DNA of 47,307 nucleotides from Algoriphagus sp. (GCA_021298245.1 JAJTDZ010000022.1:1-47307), one strand, 5' to 3'. Positions 23,597-32,852 are shown, counted from the stretch's first letter. Numbers and translations: made by a program. Notes: generated by a model not told the origin, from the letters alone.

Positions 23597-24289
23597 ATGA
23601 AAATTACTACGTTATTACTTTTCACAGGTTCTGCTCTGGCCCTATCCCTTTTGGGTGGATGCAAGGCAGAAGGTGAAGATCCAGGGCTAGAATATGCTCC
23701 TCAAATGTATCACTCCGTGGCTTACGAGCCCTTGACTCAAATCAAAGACGAAACACAAGGGTCTTGGCTTTCTACTAGAGAAGACGGAAAGGGAGAGTTT
23801 TTCAATTCCAATGTGAATAATCCGCATGGAATGAACATGAGAGAGCCGGTAGAAAATACGGTTCCTAGAAACAAACAAGGATACCTTCCTCATCGATTAA
23901 CCCAAGCAGACTTAGCTCTAGCTGCTGCTATTGCTAATCCTGTGGCTGCTTCCGAGCAGGTGTTGAAGGACGGAGAAAAGCTTTATTTACAATACTGTAA
24001 TGCTTGCCATGGAAAAGGTGGCGAAGGAGATGGAAAAGCAGGCCAGGTGATTGGTGGGGTGGCTAATCTAAAAGGAGGAGCCTATGTAAATCTTCCTGAG
24101 GGTCATATCTTCCATGTAATAACCAAAGGAAAGGGTAGAATGGGAGCCCATGGATCTCAAATTCCTGCGGAAAGCAGATGGAAAATTGTTCACTATGTCA
24201 AACAAGTTATCCAAGGTCAGGCTGTAGCTGCTGCCGATAGTACAGCTACGGATTCAACTGCGGTAGCACAAGTAAATCCAGCTAATTAA
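23597..24289 (+). CDS. actE: Alternative complex III monoheme cytochrome c lipoprotein ActE
   Basis: A 230-residue lipoprotein cytochrome. The start at 23597 is preferred to an in-frame ATG seven codons earlier because it begins directly with the signal sequence; the lipobox LLGGC places the lipidated cysteine at residue 22. The heme motif CNACH is at 134-138 and the likely axial methionine is M181 in KGRMGAHG. The middle part (residues 30-100) lacks heme motifs. ActE would deliver electrons from the ActA hemes to the CuA centre of CoxB, which itself has no heme domain. It is 2 bp from actF. Confidence 0.93.
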   Translation: MKITTLLLFTGSALALSLLGGCKAEGEDPGLEYAPQMYHSVAYEPLTQIKDETQGSWLSTREDGKGEFFNSNVNNPHGMNMREPVENTVPRNKQGYLPHRLTQADLALAAAIANPVAASEQVLKDGEKLYLQYCNACHGKGGEGDGKAGQVIGGVANLKGGAYVNLPEGHIFHVITKGKGRMGAHGSQIPAESRWKIVHYVKQVIQGQAVAAADSTATDSTAVAQVNPAN

Positions 24290-24291
24290 TC

Positions 24292-25587
24292 ATGGCTCAT
24301 CACAGCGAACATCACTACAATTTGGAACAGAGGTTTGATTTCTCTGCCTCCATAAAAAAATCAATCCTAACCGTATTGGGCTTGGGTGCTGTCCTCTTAG
24401 GTATTGGCATTGTCTTGTCTATCACCGGAGGACACCATGAAGAAGCAGGAGCGGCTGGTGGTCATGCCTTTCATTGGTACGAAAGGGTATATGCAAATCT
24501 TTGGATCAATAATGTGTTTTTCACCGGGATTGCCATCATTGGGGTATTCTTCTTTGCCATCCAATATGCTGCCCAAGCAGGTTGGTCCGCACCACTTGTA
24601 CGGGTTATGCTCTCCTTTGGAAATTGGTTGCCTTACGCAGCGGTGTTGATGATAGGAACTTTTTTTGTAGTTAATCATGATTTGTTCCACTGGACACACT
24701 CGTATTTGTTTGACAAAAATGATCCTCAATACGATCAGATTATAGACGGTAAAGGTGCGTTTTTCTATTGGCCTATGGAAAAAGGCACATTTCCTGCTTT
24801 TTATATAGGTAGAATGATCATTTTCTTTGGTTTCTGGGTGTTTTTCTTTACCAAGTTTAAGCAATTTTCTCAGCAAGAAGACTTATTGGGAGGAACCTCT
24901 CATTGGTTCAAGATCAGGAGTTGGGCAGCATTTTTCCTAGTTTTCTTTGCTGTATCTTCTTCGGTTTCTGCTTGGGATTGGGTGATGTCTATAGATACCC
25001 ACTGGTTCTCCACTCTATTTGGTTGGTATGTCTTTGCTTCTTGGTTTGTATCGGGTCTTTCTGCATTGACTCTGCTGGTCTTATTTTTAAAAGGTAGAGG
25101 ATATCTTGAAATGGTCAATGAAAACCATGTGCATGATTTAGGTAAGTTTGTTTTCGGATTCTCGGTTTTCTGGACGTACTTATTCTTTTCCCAATTCCTT
25201 TTGATTTATTATGCCAATATTCCTGAGGAGAGTGTCTACTTTGTAGAGCGCCTCAGTAGCGATGTATATGGCCCATTTATTTTTGTCAATCTAGGATTAA
25301 ACTTCTTTCTACCTTTCTTAGTTTTAATGACTAGAGACGCTAAAAGACATGGAGTGTTCTTAAAATTAGTGTGTTCTTTGCTCCTTGTGGGTCATTGGAT
25401 TGATTTCACCTTGATGGTACAACCAGGTACCCTTGGGCACAATGGAGGAATAGGTTTGGTAGAAGTAGGAATGTTCCTAGTCTATGGGTCAGCGGTGGCG
25501 TTGGTAGTGCTTGGAGGTCTGGCAAAAAGTAACTTGATAGCCAAAAATCACCCGATGCTTGAAGAAAGTTATCATCATCATATTTAA
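24292..25587 (+). CDS. actF: Alternative complex III membrane subunit ActF
   Basis: A 431-residue membrane protein with about ten helices, paralogous to the NrfD-like ActC but more divergent, as expected for ActF. Conserved-looking features include DLFHWTHSYLF, VSAWDWVMSIDTHWFSTLFGWY and the late LLLVGHWIDFTLMV. It forms the second large membrane subunit of the complex. Both ends are histidine-rich (MAHHSEHHYN at the start, SYHHHI at the end). It precedes coxB by 24 bp, keeping complex III and oxidase genes in one unit. Confidence 0.93.
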   Translation: MAHHSEHHYNLEQRFDFSASIKKSILTVLGLGAVLLGIGIVLSITGGHHEEAGAAGGHAFHWYERVYANLWINNVFFTGIAIIGVFFFAIQYAAQAGWSAPLVRVMLSFGNWLPYAAVLMIGTFFVVNHDLFHWTHSYLFDKNDPQYDQIIDGKGAFFYWPMEKGTFPAFYIGRMIIFFGFWVFFFTKFKQFSQQEDLLGGTSHWFKIRSWAAFFLVFFAVSSSVSAWDWVMSIDTHWFSTLFGWYVFASWFVSGLSALTLLVLFLKGRGYLEMVNENHVHDLGKFVFGFSVFWTYLFFSQFLLIYYANIPEESVYFVERLSSDVYGPFIFVNLGLNFFLPFLVLMTRDAKRHGVFLKLVCSLLLVGHWIDFTLMVQPGTLGHNGGIGLVEVGMFLVYGSAVALVVLGGLAKSNLIAKNHPMLEESYHHHI

Positions 25588-25611
25588 TCATTTATTAGAA
25601 AAAAATAGATT

Positions 25612-26649
25612 ATGTACGGATTTCTAATTGGAGTTGGGGTTGTTTTGTTACTTTCCTTGGTCTGGATGGTATTCAGAATTCAAACCTTGGTATCTGTAGT
25701 CAAAGGTTCGGATAAGAAGATTGCTACGGGAAGTAATAAGGTAAATGCCCTGTTATTTGTATTGTTTTTGGTGGGCTCAGGCATATTGATGTTCTGGTAC
25801 TCCATCAAAGAATTTGACAATTACCAGTTGCCTTTGGCTTCTGAGCATGGGGTTATCACGGATCAATTGTTTTGGATAACTACTGCGGTAACGGGAGTAG
25901 TATTTCTCATTACTCACGTTTTACTCTTTTTGTTTCCTTACATGTATCAATACAAAGAAGGAAGAAAGGCAAGTTTTTATCCTGAAAATCACAAACTAGA
26001 AATCATTTGGACCGCAGTCCCTGGAGTGGTTATGGCCGGTTTGGTGATCTCAGGATGGATGGCATGGTCAGACATCACTGCTCCTGCTCCAGAGAAAGCT
26101 CATGTAGTAGAAATTATGGGTTATCAATTTGCTTGGGACGTTCGTTATCCTGGTAAGGATAACGTGTTGGGAGATTACGATTATCGATTAATCAATGCAT
26201 CTAATTCTCATGGAATTGATTTTTCAGATAAAAATTCTTTAGATGATTTTCCATCTCCAAAAGTGGTAATTCCAAAAGGAGAACCCGTGCTCTTTAAAAT
26301 TAGAGCTAGAGACGTGCTTCACTCGGTGTATGCTCCACACATGCGTTTGAAAATGGACGCAGTGCCAGGAATGCCTACTCGCTTTTGGTTTGTACCAACC
26401 AAAACAACCGAGGAGATGAGAGCAGAACTTAAAGACCCCAATTTTGAATACGAAATCGCTTGTACAGAGATCTGTGGGCGTGGACACTTTTCTATGAAAA
26501 AAGTGATTGAAGTGGTGGAGCCAGCAGCTTATCAAAAGTGGTTGGCAGAACAGAAATCTTTTATTCAGCAAAACCCAGCCTTGGCTGAGGGAATAAACCC
26601 TGAATCAAAAGAGCTTGCAGGAATTCAATTAGGCGATAGTAATAAATAA
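25612..26649 (+). CDS. coxB: Cytochrome c oxidase subunit II
   Basis: A 345-residue protein with an N-terminal helix (residues 2-21), two more helices (about 45-62 and 86-110) and a periplasmic cupredoxin domain. The CuA site is complete: His near 237 in LHSVYAPH, then CTEICGRGHFSM with Cys284, Cys288, His292 and Met295. It accepts electrons from the cytochrome c domains of complex III. There is no fused C-terminal heme c domain, so this is an aa3 rather than caa3 form, leaving heme delivery to ActA or ActE. It lies 11 bp before coxA. Confidence 0.96.
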   Translation: MYGFLIGVGVVLLLSLVWMVFRIQTLVSVVKGSDKKIATGSNKVNALLFVLFLVGSGILMFWYSIKEFDNYQLPLASEHGVITDQLFWITTAVTGVVFLITHVLLFLFPYMYQYKEGRKASFYPENHKLEIIWTAVPGVVMAGLVISGWMAWSDITAPAPEKAHVVEIMGYQFAWDVRYPGKDNVLGDYDYRLINASNSHGIDFSDKNSLDDFPSPKVVIPKGEPVLFKIRARDVLHSVYAPHMRLKMDAVPGMPTRFWFVPTKTTEEMRAELKDPNFEYEIACTEICGRGHFSMKKVIEVVEPAAYQKWLAEQKSFIQQNPALAEGINPESKELAGIQLGDSNK

Positions 26650-26660
26650 AAATAGAAGGT

Positions 26661-28415
26661 ATGGCTACAGCAACAGTTGCACATCACGAGACGGAAGTTC
26701 ATGATCATCATGACCATGAGCACCACGATAGTTTTATAACAAAGTACATTTTCAGTACTGACCATAAAATGATAGCGAAGCAATTCTTGATTACTGGAAT
26801 TTTTTGGGCTATCATCGGAGGTCTTCTTTCTACCCTATTCAGGTTGCAGTTGGGATTTCCTGAAATGAATTTGGAATTCCTAAGACCTCTTTTGGGAGGC
26901 TGGATTGATGAAGCAGGAAAACTTGATCCCACCTTTTACTTGGCTTTGGTGACCATGCACGGAACCATCATGGTTTTCTTTGTATTGACGGCAGGCTTGA
27001 GTGGGACATTTTCTAACTTTCTTATTCCGCTTCAAATTGGAGCGAGAGATATGGCCTCTGGATTTATGAACATGCTTTCTTACTGGTTCTTCTTCCTTTC
27101 CAGTGTGATCATGTTTATTTCTTTGTTTATTAAAACTGGTCCTGCTGGTGGGGGTTGGGTGGTATATCCTCCTTTGTCTGCTTTGGAACAAGCCATTCCA
27201 GGGTCTGGATTGGGAATGACCTTATGGTTAATTTCTATGACCTTTTTTATTGTTTCTTCCTTGCTTGGAGGCATCAATTACATTACTACAGTAATTAATC
27301 TTCGTACCAAAGGAATGTCTTTTTCAAGACTTCCACTTACCATTTGGGCATTCTTCCTTACCGCGGTGATTGGATTGTTATCTTTTCCAGTTTTGTTTGC
27401 AGCTGCCCTCTTGCTCGTATTTGATAGAAGCTTTGGTACTTCATTTTATTTAGCAGATATCTATGTAGCTGGAGAAGCGCTTCCCAATACAGGGGGAAGC
27501 CCGGTATTGTTCCAGCACTTGTTTTGGTTTTTAGGGCACCCTGAAGTGTATATTGTATTGCTCCCTGCTTTGGGTATCACCTCTGAAGTGATTGCAACCA
27601 ATTCCCGTAAGCCAATTTTTGGTTACAAGGCCATGGTCATTTCCTTGCTAGGAATTACTGTTCTTTCCTTTATTGTGTGGGCTCACCACATGTTTGTGTC
27701 TGGAATGAATCCTTTCCTAGGATCTATCTTTATGTTTTTGACCTTGATCATTGCAGTACCTTCTGCAGTGAAGGTCTTCAACTACCTGACTACCCTTTGG
27801 AGAGGCAATTTGATATTCACTCCAGCCATGTTGTTTTCTATTGCCTTGGTTTCCTTCTTTATATCTGGAGGATTAACAGGTATTTTCCTGGGCAACTCGG
27901 CCATCGATATTCAGTTGCACGATACCTATTTTGTGGTAGCTCACTTCCACTTGGTGATGGGATCCGCCTCATTCTTTGGTATGATGGCTGGTATCTACCA
28001 TTGGTTCCCAAAAATGTTTGGGCGTATGATGGATGCTAAGTTGGGATACATACATTTCTGGTTGACTTTCGTGGGAGTGTACTTGGTATTCTTCCCAATG
28101 CACTACATTGGAATAGCGGGTTTTCCAAGACGATATTATTCTTGGACCAATTTTGAATTCTCCAACACCTACACCGATTTGAACATGTTTGTTCATCCAG
28201 GACATGGCAATTGGCCAGGGGAAATTCCAACGGTATACCGATGGCCTTACGATTATTCCAAGCCCGGTGCAGCGCAGGACTTTATTCCTCAAACTGTTCC
28301 TCTTTCTCAGACTCCAGAATCCAATCTTCCTCACGAGCAAGAGCTTGTGAAAGTGGAATTGGAAATCATGAAGGATGAAGCAGAGGTACTGGTAGCCAAT
28401 GAATCCAAACATTAA
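26661..28415 (+). CDS. coxA: Cytochrome c oxidase subunit I
   Basis: A 584-residue heme-copper oxidase core subunit with twelve or so helices. Heme a and a3-CuB ligands are visible: TMHGTIM (helix II), GHPEVY (near 292, with the Glu and Tyr of A1-type enzymes), AHHMF (CuB His pair near 338) and HDTYFVVAHFHLVMG (near 419-430). It reduces oxygen to water and pumps protons. The first ~25 residues are histidine-rich (eight His in AHHETEVHDHHDHEHHD), an extension not needed for the fold and perhaps able to bind copper. Its last 17 bp overlap the ctaA start. Confidence 0.97.
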   Translation: MATATVAHHETEVHDHHDHEHHDSFITKYIFSTDHKMIAKQFLITGIFWAIIGGLLSTLFRLQLGFPEMNLEFLRPLLGGWIDEAGKLDPTFYLALVTMHGTIMVFFVLTAGLSGTFSNFLIPLQIGARDMASGFMNMLSYWFFFLSSVIMFISLFIKTGPAGGGWVVYPPLSALEQAIPGSGLGMTLWLISMTFFIVSSLLGGINYITTVINLRTKGMSFSRLPLTIWAFFLTAVIGLLSFPVLFAAALLLVFDRSFGTSFYLADIYVAGEALPNTGGSPVLFQHLFWFLGHPEVYIVLLPALGITSEVIATNSRKPIFGYKAMVISLLGITVLSFIVWAHHMFVSGMNPFLGSIFMFLTLIIAVPSAVKVFNYLTTLWRGNLIFTPAMLFSIALVSFFISGGLTGIFLGNSAIDIQLHDTYFVVAHFHLVMGSASFFGMMAGIYHWFPKMFGRMMDAKLGYIHFWLTFVGVYLVFFPMHYIGIAGFPRRYYSWTNFEFSNTYTDLNMFVHPGHGNWPGEIPTVYRWPYDYSKPGAAQDFIPQTVPLSQTPESNLPHEQELVKVELEIMKDEAEVLVANESKH

Positions 28416-29481
28416 TAAAAAATTAAACAGCTTCCATCGTTTTTCTGGAATTACGGTGGTAGCTGTTTTTTTTCTCATTCTAGTTGGAGGAATTGTTAGG
28501 AGTACAGGCTCTGGAATGGGTTGCCCCGATTGGCCTGCCTGTTTTGGTTCGGTAATCCCTCCCACCTCTGTGGATCAACTTCCTGCCAACTATCAAGAAA
28601 TATATCTTGAAAAACGCTTGGCTAAAAACGAAAGGTTTGTAGCTATACTTGACAACTTAGGATTTCACGAATCCGCCCATCAACTTGCCACGGATAAATC
28701 CATCCAAGTGGAAGAAGAGTTTAATGCTGCCAAGACATGGATCGAGTACATTAATCGATTGATTGGAGTAGTGATTGGGATTTTGATTGTGTTTACCTGT
28801 TACAAATCCTTTTCCTTGTGGTCGGTAGACAAATGGATACCCCTAGCATCTTTTCTAGCAGTAGTGGTTGTGGTATTCACAGGCTGGATTGGTTCCATTG
28901 TAGTTTCTACCAATCTACTTCCTGGTATCATTACCTTCCACATGCTTCTTGCTTTGCTTTTGGTTTGCATAATTCTTTTTGGTCAATTCCGGGCAGAAAG
29001 AATTCTAGCTCCAACTAAACAAAGGAGAAGTATTCCAAAAAAAGTATTTTGGGGCCTTTTGCTAGGCATGCTTGCGATGTTGGTTCAAGTAATGTTAGGA
29101 ACTCAGGTTCGTGAAGCTATTGATAGCGTTGCCTTTTCCTTGGGTAATTTTCTCCGAGAAGAATGGGTGGAGCGTACGGGTTTAGTATTCTTAATCCATC
29201 GTTCCTTTTCTCTCTTCTTATTGCTCATTCATGGATTGTACTTCCGATGGGCTTTTCAATACATTCCAAGAGGATCTTCACTTCACTTTTGGAATTTTGT
29301 TTTGGGAATTCTTGTTCTTGTTGAAATAGCCACAGGAATGGGTATGGCATATTTTGGTATACCCGCTTATCTTCAGCCTATACACTTGTTGGTAGGCTCT
29401 GTCATATTAGGAATCCAATTCTTTTTGATTGTAAGAATCAAAGAGCAAACGGAACGAAAAGAAATTATTACGCATTCATGA
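28399..29481 (+). CDS. ctaA: Heme A synthase (Cox15/CtaA family)
   Basis: A 360-residue protein with eight helices that oxidises the C8 methyl of heme O to give heme A for CoxA. The N-terminal part has RSTGSGMGCPDWPACFG with the Cys pair C42/C48. Conserved histidines follow in GIITFHMLL, FLIHRSFSLF and LQPIHLLVG. In the first four-helix half, the usual ExxHR motif reads EYINR (116-120), so the expected heme-ligand His is Asn119. I recall EYINR in other Bacteroidota homologs, so this looks like a lineage form, not damage. The gene overlaps coxA by 17 bp and ctaB by 4 bp. Confidence 0.92.
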   Translation: MNPNINKKLNSFHRFSGITVVAVFFLILVGGIVRSTGSGMGCPDWPACFGSVIPPTSVDQLPANYQEIYLEKRLAKNERFVAILDNLGFHESAHQLATDKSIQVEEEFNAAKTWIEYINRLIGVVIGILIVFTCYKSFSLWSVDKWIPLASFLAVVVVVFTGWIGSIVVSTNLLPGIITFHMLLALLLVCIILFGQFRAERILAPTKQRRSIPKKVFWGLLLGMLAMLVQVMLGTQVREAIDSVAFSLGNFLREEWVERTGLVFLIHRSFSLFLLLIHGLYFRWAFQYIPRGSSLHFWNFVLGILVLVEIATGMGMAYFGIPAYLQPIHLLVGSVILGIQFFLIVRIKEQTERKEIITHS

Positions 29482-30374
29482 AGACTGTTAATTTAACGTC
29501 TGCTTCTGCTATACTTCCAAGGATAAAAGCTTATTCCGAGCTTTTGAAATTTCGTCTTTCTGCTTTAGTTACATTCTCTGCCGCCTTTGGTTTTATTTTA
29601 GGGGATAGTGGAGTGAGTTTTGGCTGGCCTAATTTTGTAGGATTGATTTTAGGAGGTTTTTTAATCTCTGGCGCCTCTGGAGCTGCCAATCAAATAATGG
29701 AGAGGGATCTGGATGCCCTGATGAAGAGAACGCAGCTAAGGCCACTTCCACTTCAAGTTATTTCCTTGCAAGAAGCCTATTGGTTTACCCTTAGCATTGC
29801 TGGGGCAGGCCTGGCTTTGCTTTGGATATTTACCAATCCACTGACTACTTTTCTGGCGGTATTGAGTATGGTTTTGTATGTATTTGCGTACACACCACTA
29901 AAAAAAGTAGGGCCTATAGCCGTATTTGTAGGAGCTATTCCTGGTGCCATGCCCCCTTTATTGGGGTGGACTGCTGCTACGGGAGCAATTACCTACGAGG
30001 CCATGATTATTTTTGGAATCCAATTCATTTGGCAATTTCCTCACTTCTGGGCCATTGCTTGGGTAAGTGACGAAGACTACAAACGTGCTGGATTTAAACT
30101 CCTTCCTAGTGGGGGAGGGCAGGATTTGAATACTGCGATTCAAATCATGATTTATACGCTATTTCTATTGCCATTAGGTCTTTTACCAAGCTACTTTGGT
30201 TTGGTGGGATTGAATTCGGGTATAGTAGCCACGGTTTGTGGGGTGTTGTTTTTGGCTCAAACCTTTTCATTGATGCGGGACTGTTCTCGTAAATCAGCCT
30301 TGAAAATTATGTTTGGGTCTTTTATTTATTTGCCTGTAGTTCAGATTGCCTACTTATTGGACAAGCTTCCTTAA
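29478..30374 (+). CDS. ctaB: Protoheme IX farnesyltransferase (heme O synthase)
   Basis: A 298-residue UbiA-family prenyltransferase with about nine helices, which adds a farnesyl group to heme b to make heme O, the substrate of CtaA. The prenyl-diphosphate motif is NQIMERDLDALMKRT at about residues 70-84, with the Asp pair in place; a second conserved motif, YTPLKK (Y-T-P-L-K-R class), and DYKRAGFKLLP follow. It overlaps ctaA by ATGA, and coxC follows after 3 bp, consistent with coordinated heme A supply. Confidence 0.95.
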   Translation: MKTVNLTSASAILPRIKAYSELLKFRLSALVTFSAAFGFILGDSGVSFGWPNFVGLILGGFLISGASGAANQIMERDLDALMKRTQLRPLPLQVISLQEAYWFTLSIAGAGLALLWIFTNPLTTFLAVLSMVLYVFAYTPLKKVGPIAVFVGAIPGAMPPLLGWTAATGAITYEAMIIFGIQFIWQFPHFWAIAWVSDEDYKRAGFKLLPSGGGQDLNTAIQIMIYTLFLLPLGLLPSYFGLVGLNSGIVATVCGVLFLAQTFSLMRDCSRKSALKIMFGSFIYLPVVQIAYLLDKLP

Positions 30375-30377
30375 ACC

Positions 30378-30959
30378 ATGGAAAAAGAATTAAAGTATAT
30401 CGATATCGTAGATCAACCCATCAGTATGCATCCAAAGAAATTTGCTCTTTGGCTGTTTTTGGTGACGGTGGTGATGATTTTTGCAGCCTTGACCAGTGCG
30501 TATATCGTGAGGCAGGCGGAAGGAAATTGGTTGGAATATGAGCTTCCTGAAATCTTCTGGCTTACTTCGGCCTTGGTGATTATCAGTTCTCTAGCCATGC
30601 AATGGGCATATTATTCAGCTAAAAAGGACAACTTCTTAAGTCTGAGAATTGGGATTGTCTTTGCGCTCCTCTTTGGTATGGCCTTCTTAGTCGGGCAATG
30701 GTACAGCTGGGTGGCATTGGTAGATCGGCAAGTTTTCTTTGTAGGAAATCCTGCAGGTTCCTTCTTGTATGTTTTTACAGGATTGCACGCAGTTCACCTG
30801 ATTAGCGGTGTGATATTTCTGATTATTGTGCTAATTTCGACTTTCAGAATGGAAGTGCATGCGAAGGCCTTAGATACCTTGGAAATGGCTACTACCTATT
30901 GGCATTTTCTAGGTGGCTTATGGCTGTATTTATTTCTGTTTTTACAAATGAATCATTAA
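30378..30959 (+). CDS. Cytochrome c oxidase subunit III-type protein (short form)
   Basis: A 193-residue membrane protein with five helices, homologous to subunit III by FTGLHAVHLISG and the C-terminal YWHFLGGLWLYLFL motif. It lies 3 bp after ctaB and 25 bp before a second, longer subunit III gene; the five-helix form lacks the first two helices of full-length subunit III. Both paralogs could sit in the oxidase. The sequence shows no sign of decay. Confidence 0.88.
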   Translation: MEKELKYIDIVDQPISMHPKKFALWLFLVTVVMIFAALTSAYIVRQAEGNWLEYELPEIFWLTSALVIISSLAMQWAYYSAKKDNFLSLRIGIVFALLFGMAFLVGQWYSWVALVDRQVFFVGNPAGSFLYVFTGLHAVHLISGVIFLIIVLISTFRMEVHAKALDTLEMATTYWHFLGGLWLYLFLFLQMNH

Positions 30960-30984
30960 AATTAACCCAGTATACTCAAACACT

Positions 30985-31761
30985 ATGTCTGCGCATTCTA
31001 CTGCTATAGGAGTAAGCTCAAAAAGAGGCACTTGGGGGGGAGGACACGAACCCCTTAAAGCGAGCTATGGAAAACTCATGATGTGGTTTTTCTTACTCTC
31101 CGATATCTTCACCTTCGCTGCCTTCTTGATTACCTATTTGGCCATACGCGTAAGTTATCCAGCCTATGCAGGTCCAGCGGAATCTTTTGTGGGTTCTAAT
31201 GAATATTGGCCTATCCCAGAATTGGTGTTTGAGGCGGTTCCTTTTCTGCATGGAGTGCATGCCCCATTGATTTTTGTGGGAATTATGACCTTCGTGTTGA
31301 TTGCAAGTTCAGTGACCATGGTATTGGCCGTAGAAGCTGGGCACCGAAATGACCGTTCAGATGTAGTAAAATGGATGCTTTGGACCCTTTTGGGGGGAAT
31401 TACCTTCTTGAGCTGTCAAGCTTGGGAGTGGTCACACTTTATCCACGGTACCGAAGCAGGCTCTCTTCTTACTTATGTAAATGACCTAGGTCAGAACGTA
31501 AAAGAAACTGTTTTTGGCGCCAATTTACTGGTTAATGAATATGGCCCTCCAGGTTTTGCCCAACTCTTTTTCTTTATTACAGGCTTTCATGGCTTCCATG
31601 TTACCATTGGAGTATTTCTTTTGTTCCTTTGCTTTTACCAAGCAGCAGTTGGAGTGTATGACAAGCGTGGCCACTACGAAATGGTAGAAAAAATCGGCCT
31701 TTACTGGCACTTTGTAGATTTGGTTTGGGTATTTGTTTTCACCCTGTTCTACCTTATTTAA
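30985..31761 (+). CDS. coxC: Cytochrome c oxidase subunit III
   Basis: A 258-residue membrane protein with seven hydrophobic helices, matching subunit III by WFFLLSDIFTFAAFL, ITGFHGFHVTIGVF and LYWHFVDLVWVFVF. It stabilises subunit I and feeds its proton-uptake path in related enzymes. It is the second subunit III gene in a row; the order short-form then long-form recurs in Bacteroidota. It precedes coxD by 18 bp. Confidence 0.92.
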   Translation: MSAHSTAIGVSSKRGTWGGGHEPLKASYGKLMMWFFLLSDIFTFAAFLITYLAIRVSYPAYAGPAESFVGSNEYWPIPELVFEAVPFLHGVHAPLIFVGIMTFVLIASSVTMVLAVEAGHRNDRSDVVKWMLWTLLGGITFLSCQAWEWSHFIHGTEAGSLLTYVNDLGQNVKETVFGANLLVNEYGPPGFAQLFFFITGFHGFHVTIGVFLLFLCFYQAAVGVYDKRGHYEMVEKIGLYWHFVDLVWVFVFTLFYLI

Positions 31762-31779
31762 GTTTAAAACTTGATTACT

Positions 31780-32109
31780 ATGGAAATTCAAGAAAATAAA
31801 TCAACACTTGAGGTTGCTCCTAGAAATGAGGAGAAGATTAAAAAAATCTGGAAAACAGCCTTTATTCTACTCGCTATAACGGTTGCTGAATTTATCATGG
31901 CATTTACCATGGATCGTGGGCTTTTGCTCTACGTGCTTTTCCTTTTGCTCACCATTTGGAAAGCCAAGTACATCATGATGGTTTTTATGCACTTGGGTGA
32001 CGAGGCCAAGCCCTTGTTTTATGCCATCATTGTGCCGCTTATCTTTCTGGTCTGGCTGGTCATCACCTTGATGAAAGAAGGGACAGATATTTTCATGATG
32101 CGCTGGTAA
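31780..32109 (+). CDS. Cytochrome c oxidase subunit IV family protein
   Basis: A 109-residue protein with three helices (about residues 27-42, 48-64 and 77-95). It carries KAKYIMMVFMHLGDE, the characteristic signature of bacterial subunit IV (COX4 prokaryotic). The ATG at 31780 is chosen over a TTG three codons earlier. It closes the oxidase structural genes and is followed 14 bp later by a perfect hairpin terminator. Confidence 0.88.
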   Translation: MEIQENKSTLEVAPRNEEKIKKIWKTAFILLAITVAEFIMAFTMDRGLLLYVLFLLLTIWKAKYIMMVFMHLGDEAKPLFYAIIVPLIFLVWLVITLMKEGTDIFMMRW

Positions 32110-32122
32110 ATTATCCCTAAAC

Positions 32123-32166
32123 AAAAAAAAATTAGGTTGAAGCATATCACTTCAACCTAATTTTTT
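32123..32166 (+). terminator. Bidirectional-looking hairpin terminator between coxD and sco
   Basis: A-tract, TTAGGTTGAAG (32131-32141), a 7-nt loop, CTTCAACCTAA (32149-32159) and a T-tract to 32166; with the flanking A and T runs the stem is longer than 11 bp. It ends 14 nt before the sco ATG, so sco must be expressed by read-through or from within the hairpin region. Confidence 0.85.
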
Positions 32167-32180
32167 GTTATCCTAATACT

Positions 32181-32852
32181 ATGCGTGGTTTACGAATTTT
32201 ACAAGGACTGGTACTGGTATGTATCCTGATGGTACCCGTGTTGATCTTCTTATTTTTGAAGGGCTTCGGAAAAAATGAATACGATTTGCCCATCTTTTTT
32301 GAAAAGGGGGTGGAAAAGCCTTTTGAAGAATGCCCTGTAGCAGATACCACCCAGCATTACATCCCAGAGTTTGCATTTACCAATCAAGATGGAAAGACGA
32401 TAGGAAGGGCTGATATGCAAGGCAAGCTTACCATAGTTGATTTTTTCTTCACTTCTTGCCCTAGTATTTGTCCCATCATGTCCAAAGAAATGGAGCGGGT
32501 CAATGATCATTTTCGTGATGACCCTCAAGTACAACTGATGTCCATTAGTATAGACCCAGAATACGACACTCCGGAGTTATTGAAAGAATATGCCCAAAAG
32601 CACCATGCCATATCTGGCAAATGGCATTTTTTATCTGGCCCTAAATTGGAAACTTACAGGTTGGCCAGGTGTGGTTTTGTGCTTCCTACTTTGGATGGAA
32701 ACGGAATTGCAGATAATTTTGTACACAGCGATAAATTTATCTTAGTAGATGATTTGGGAAGAATCCGAGGGTATTACAGCGGAACCTCCCGCGAGGAAGT
32801 TGACTTATTGATGTTGGAAACAAAAATTTTACTCCATGGAAAAGAAGAATAA
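32181..32852 (+). CDS. SCO family copper chaperone (SCO1/SenC)
   Basis: A 223-residue membrane-anchored thioredoxin-fold protein. An N-terminal anchor covers residues ~8-27. The copper site is CPSIC (Cys93, Cys97) in FFFTSCPSICPIM and His182 in NFVHSDKF. SCO proteins reduce and load the CuA site of subunit II, fitting the position after the oxidase genes. It overlaps the DUF420 gene by 17 bp, so the next two genes follow translationally. A strong hairpin precedes the gene. Confidence 0.93.
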   Translation: MRGLRILQGLVLVCILMVPVLIFLFLKGFGKNEYDLPIFFEKGVEKPFEECPVADTTQHYIPEFAFTNQDGKTIGRADMQGKLTIVDFFFTSCPSICPIMSKEMERVNDHFRDDPQVQLMSISIDPEYDTPELLKEYAQKHHAISGKWHFLSGPKLETYRLARCGFVLPTLDGNGIADNFVHSDKFILVDDLGRIRGYYSGTSREEVDLLMLETKILLHGKEE

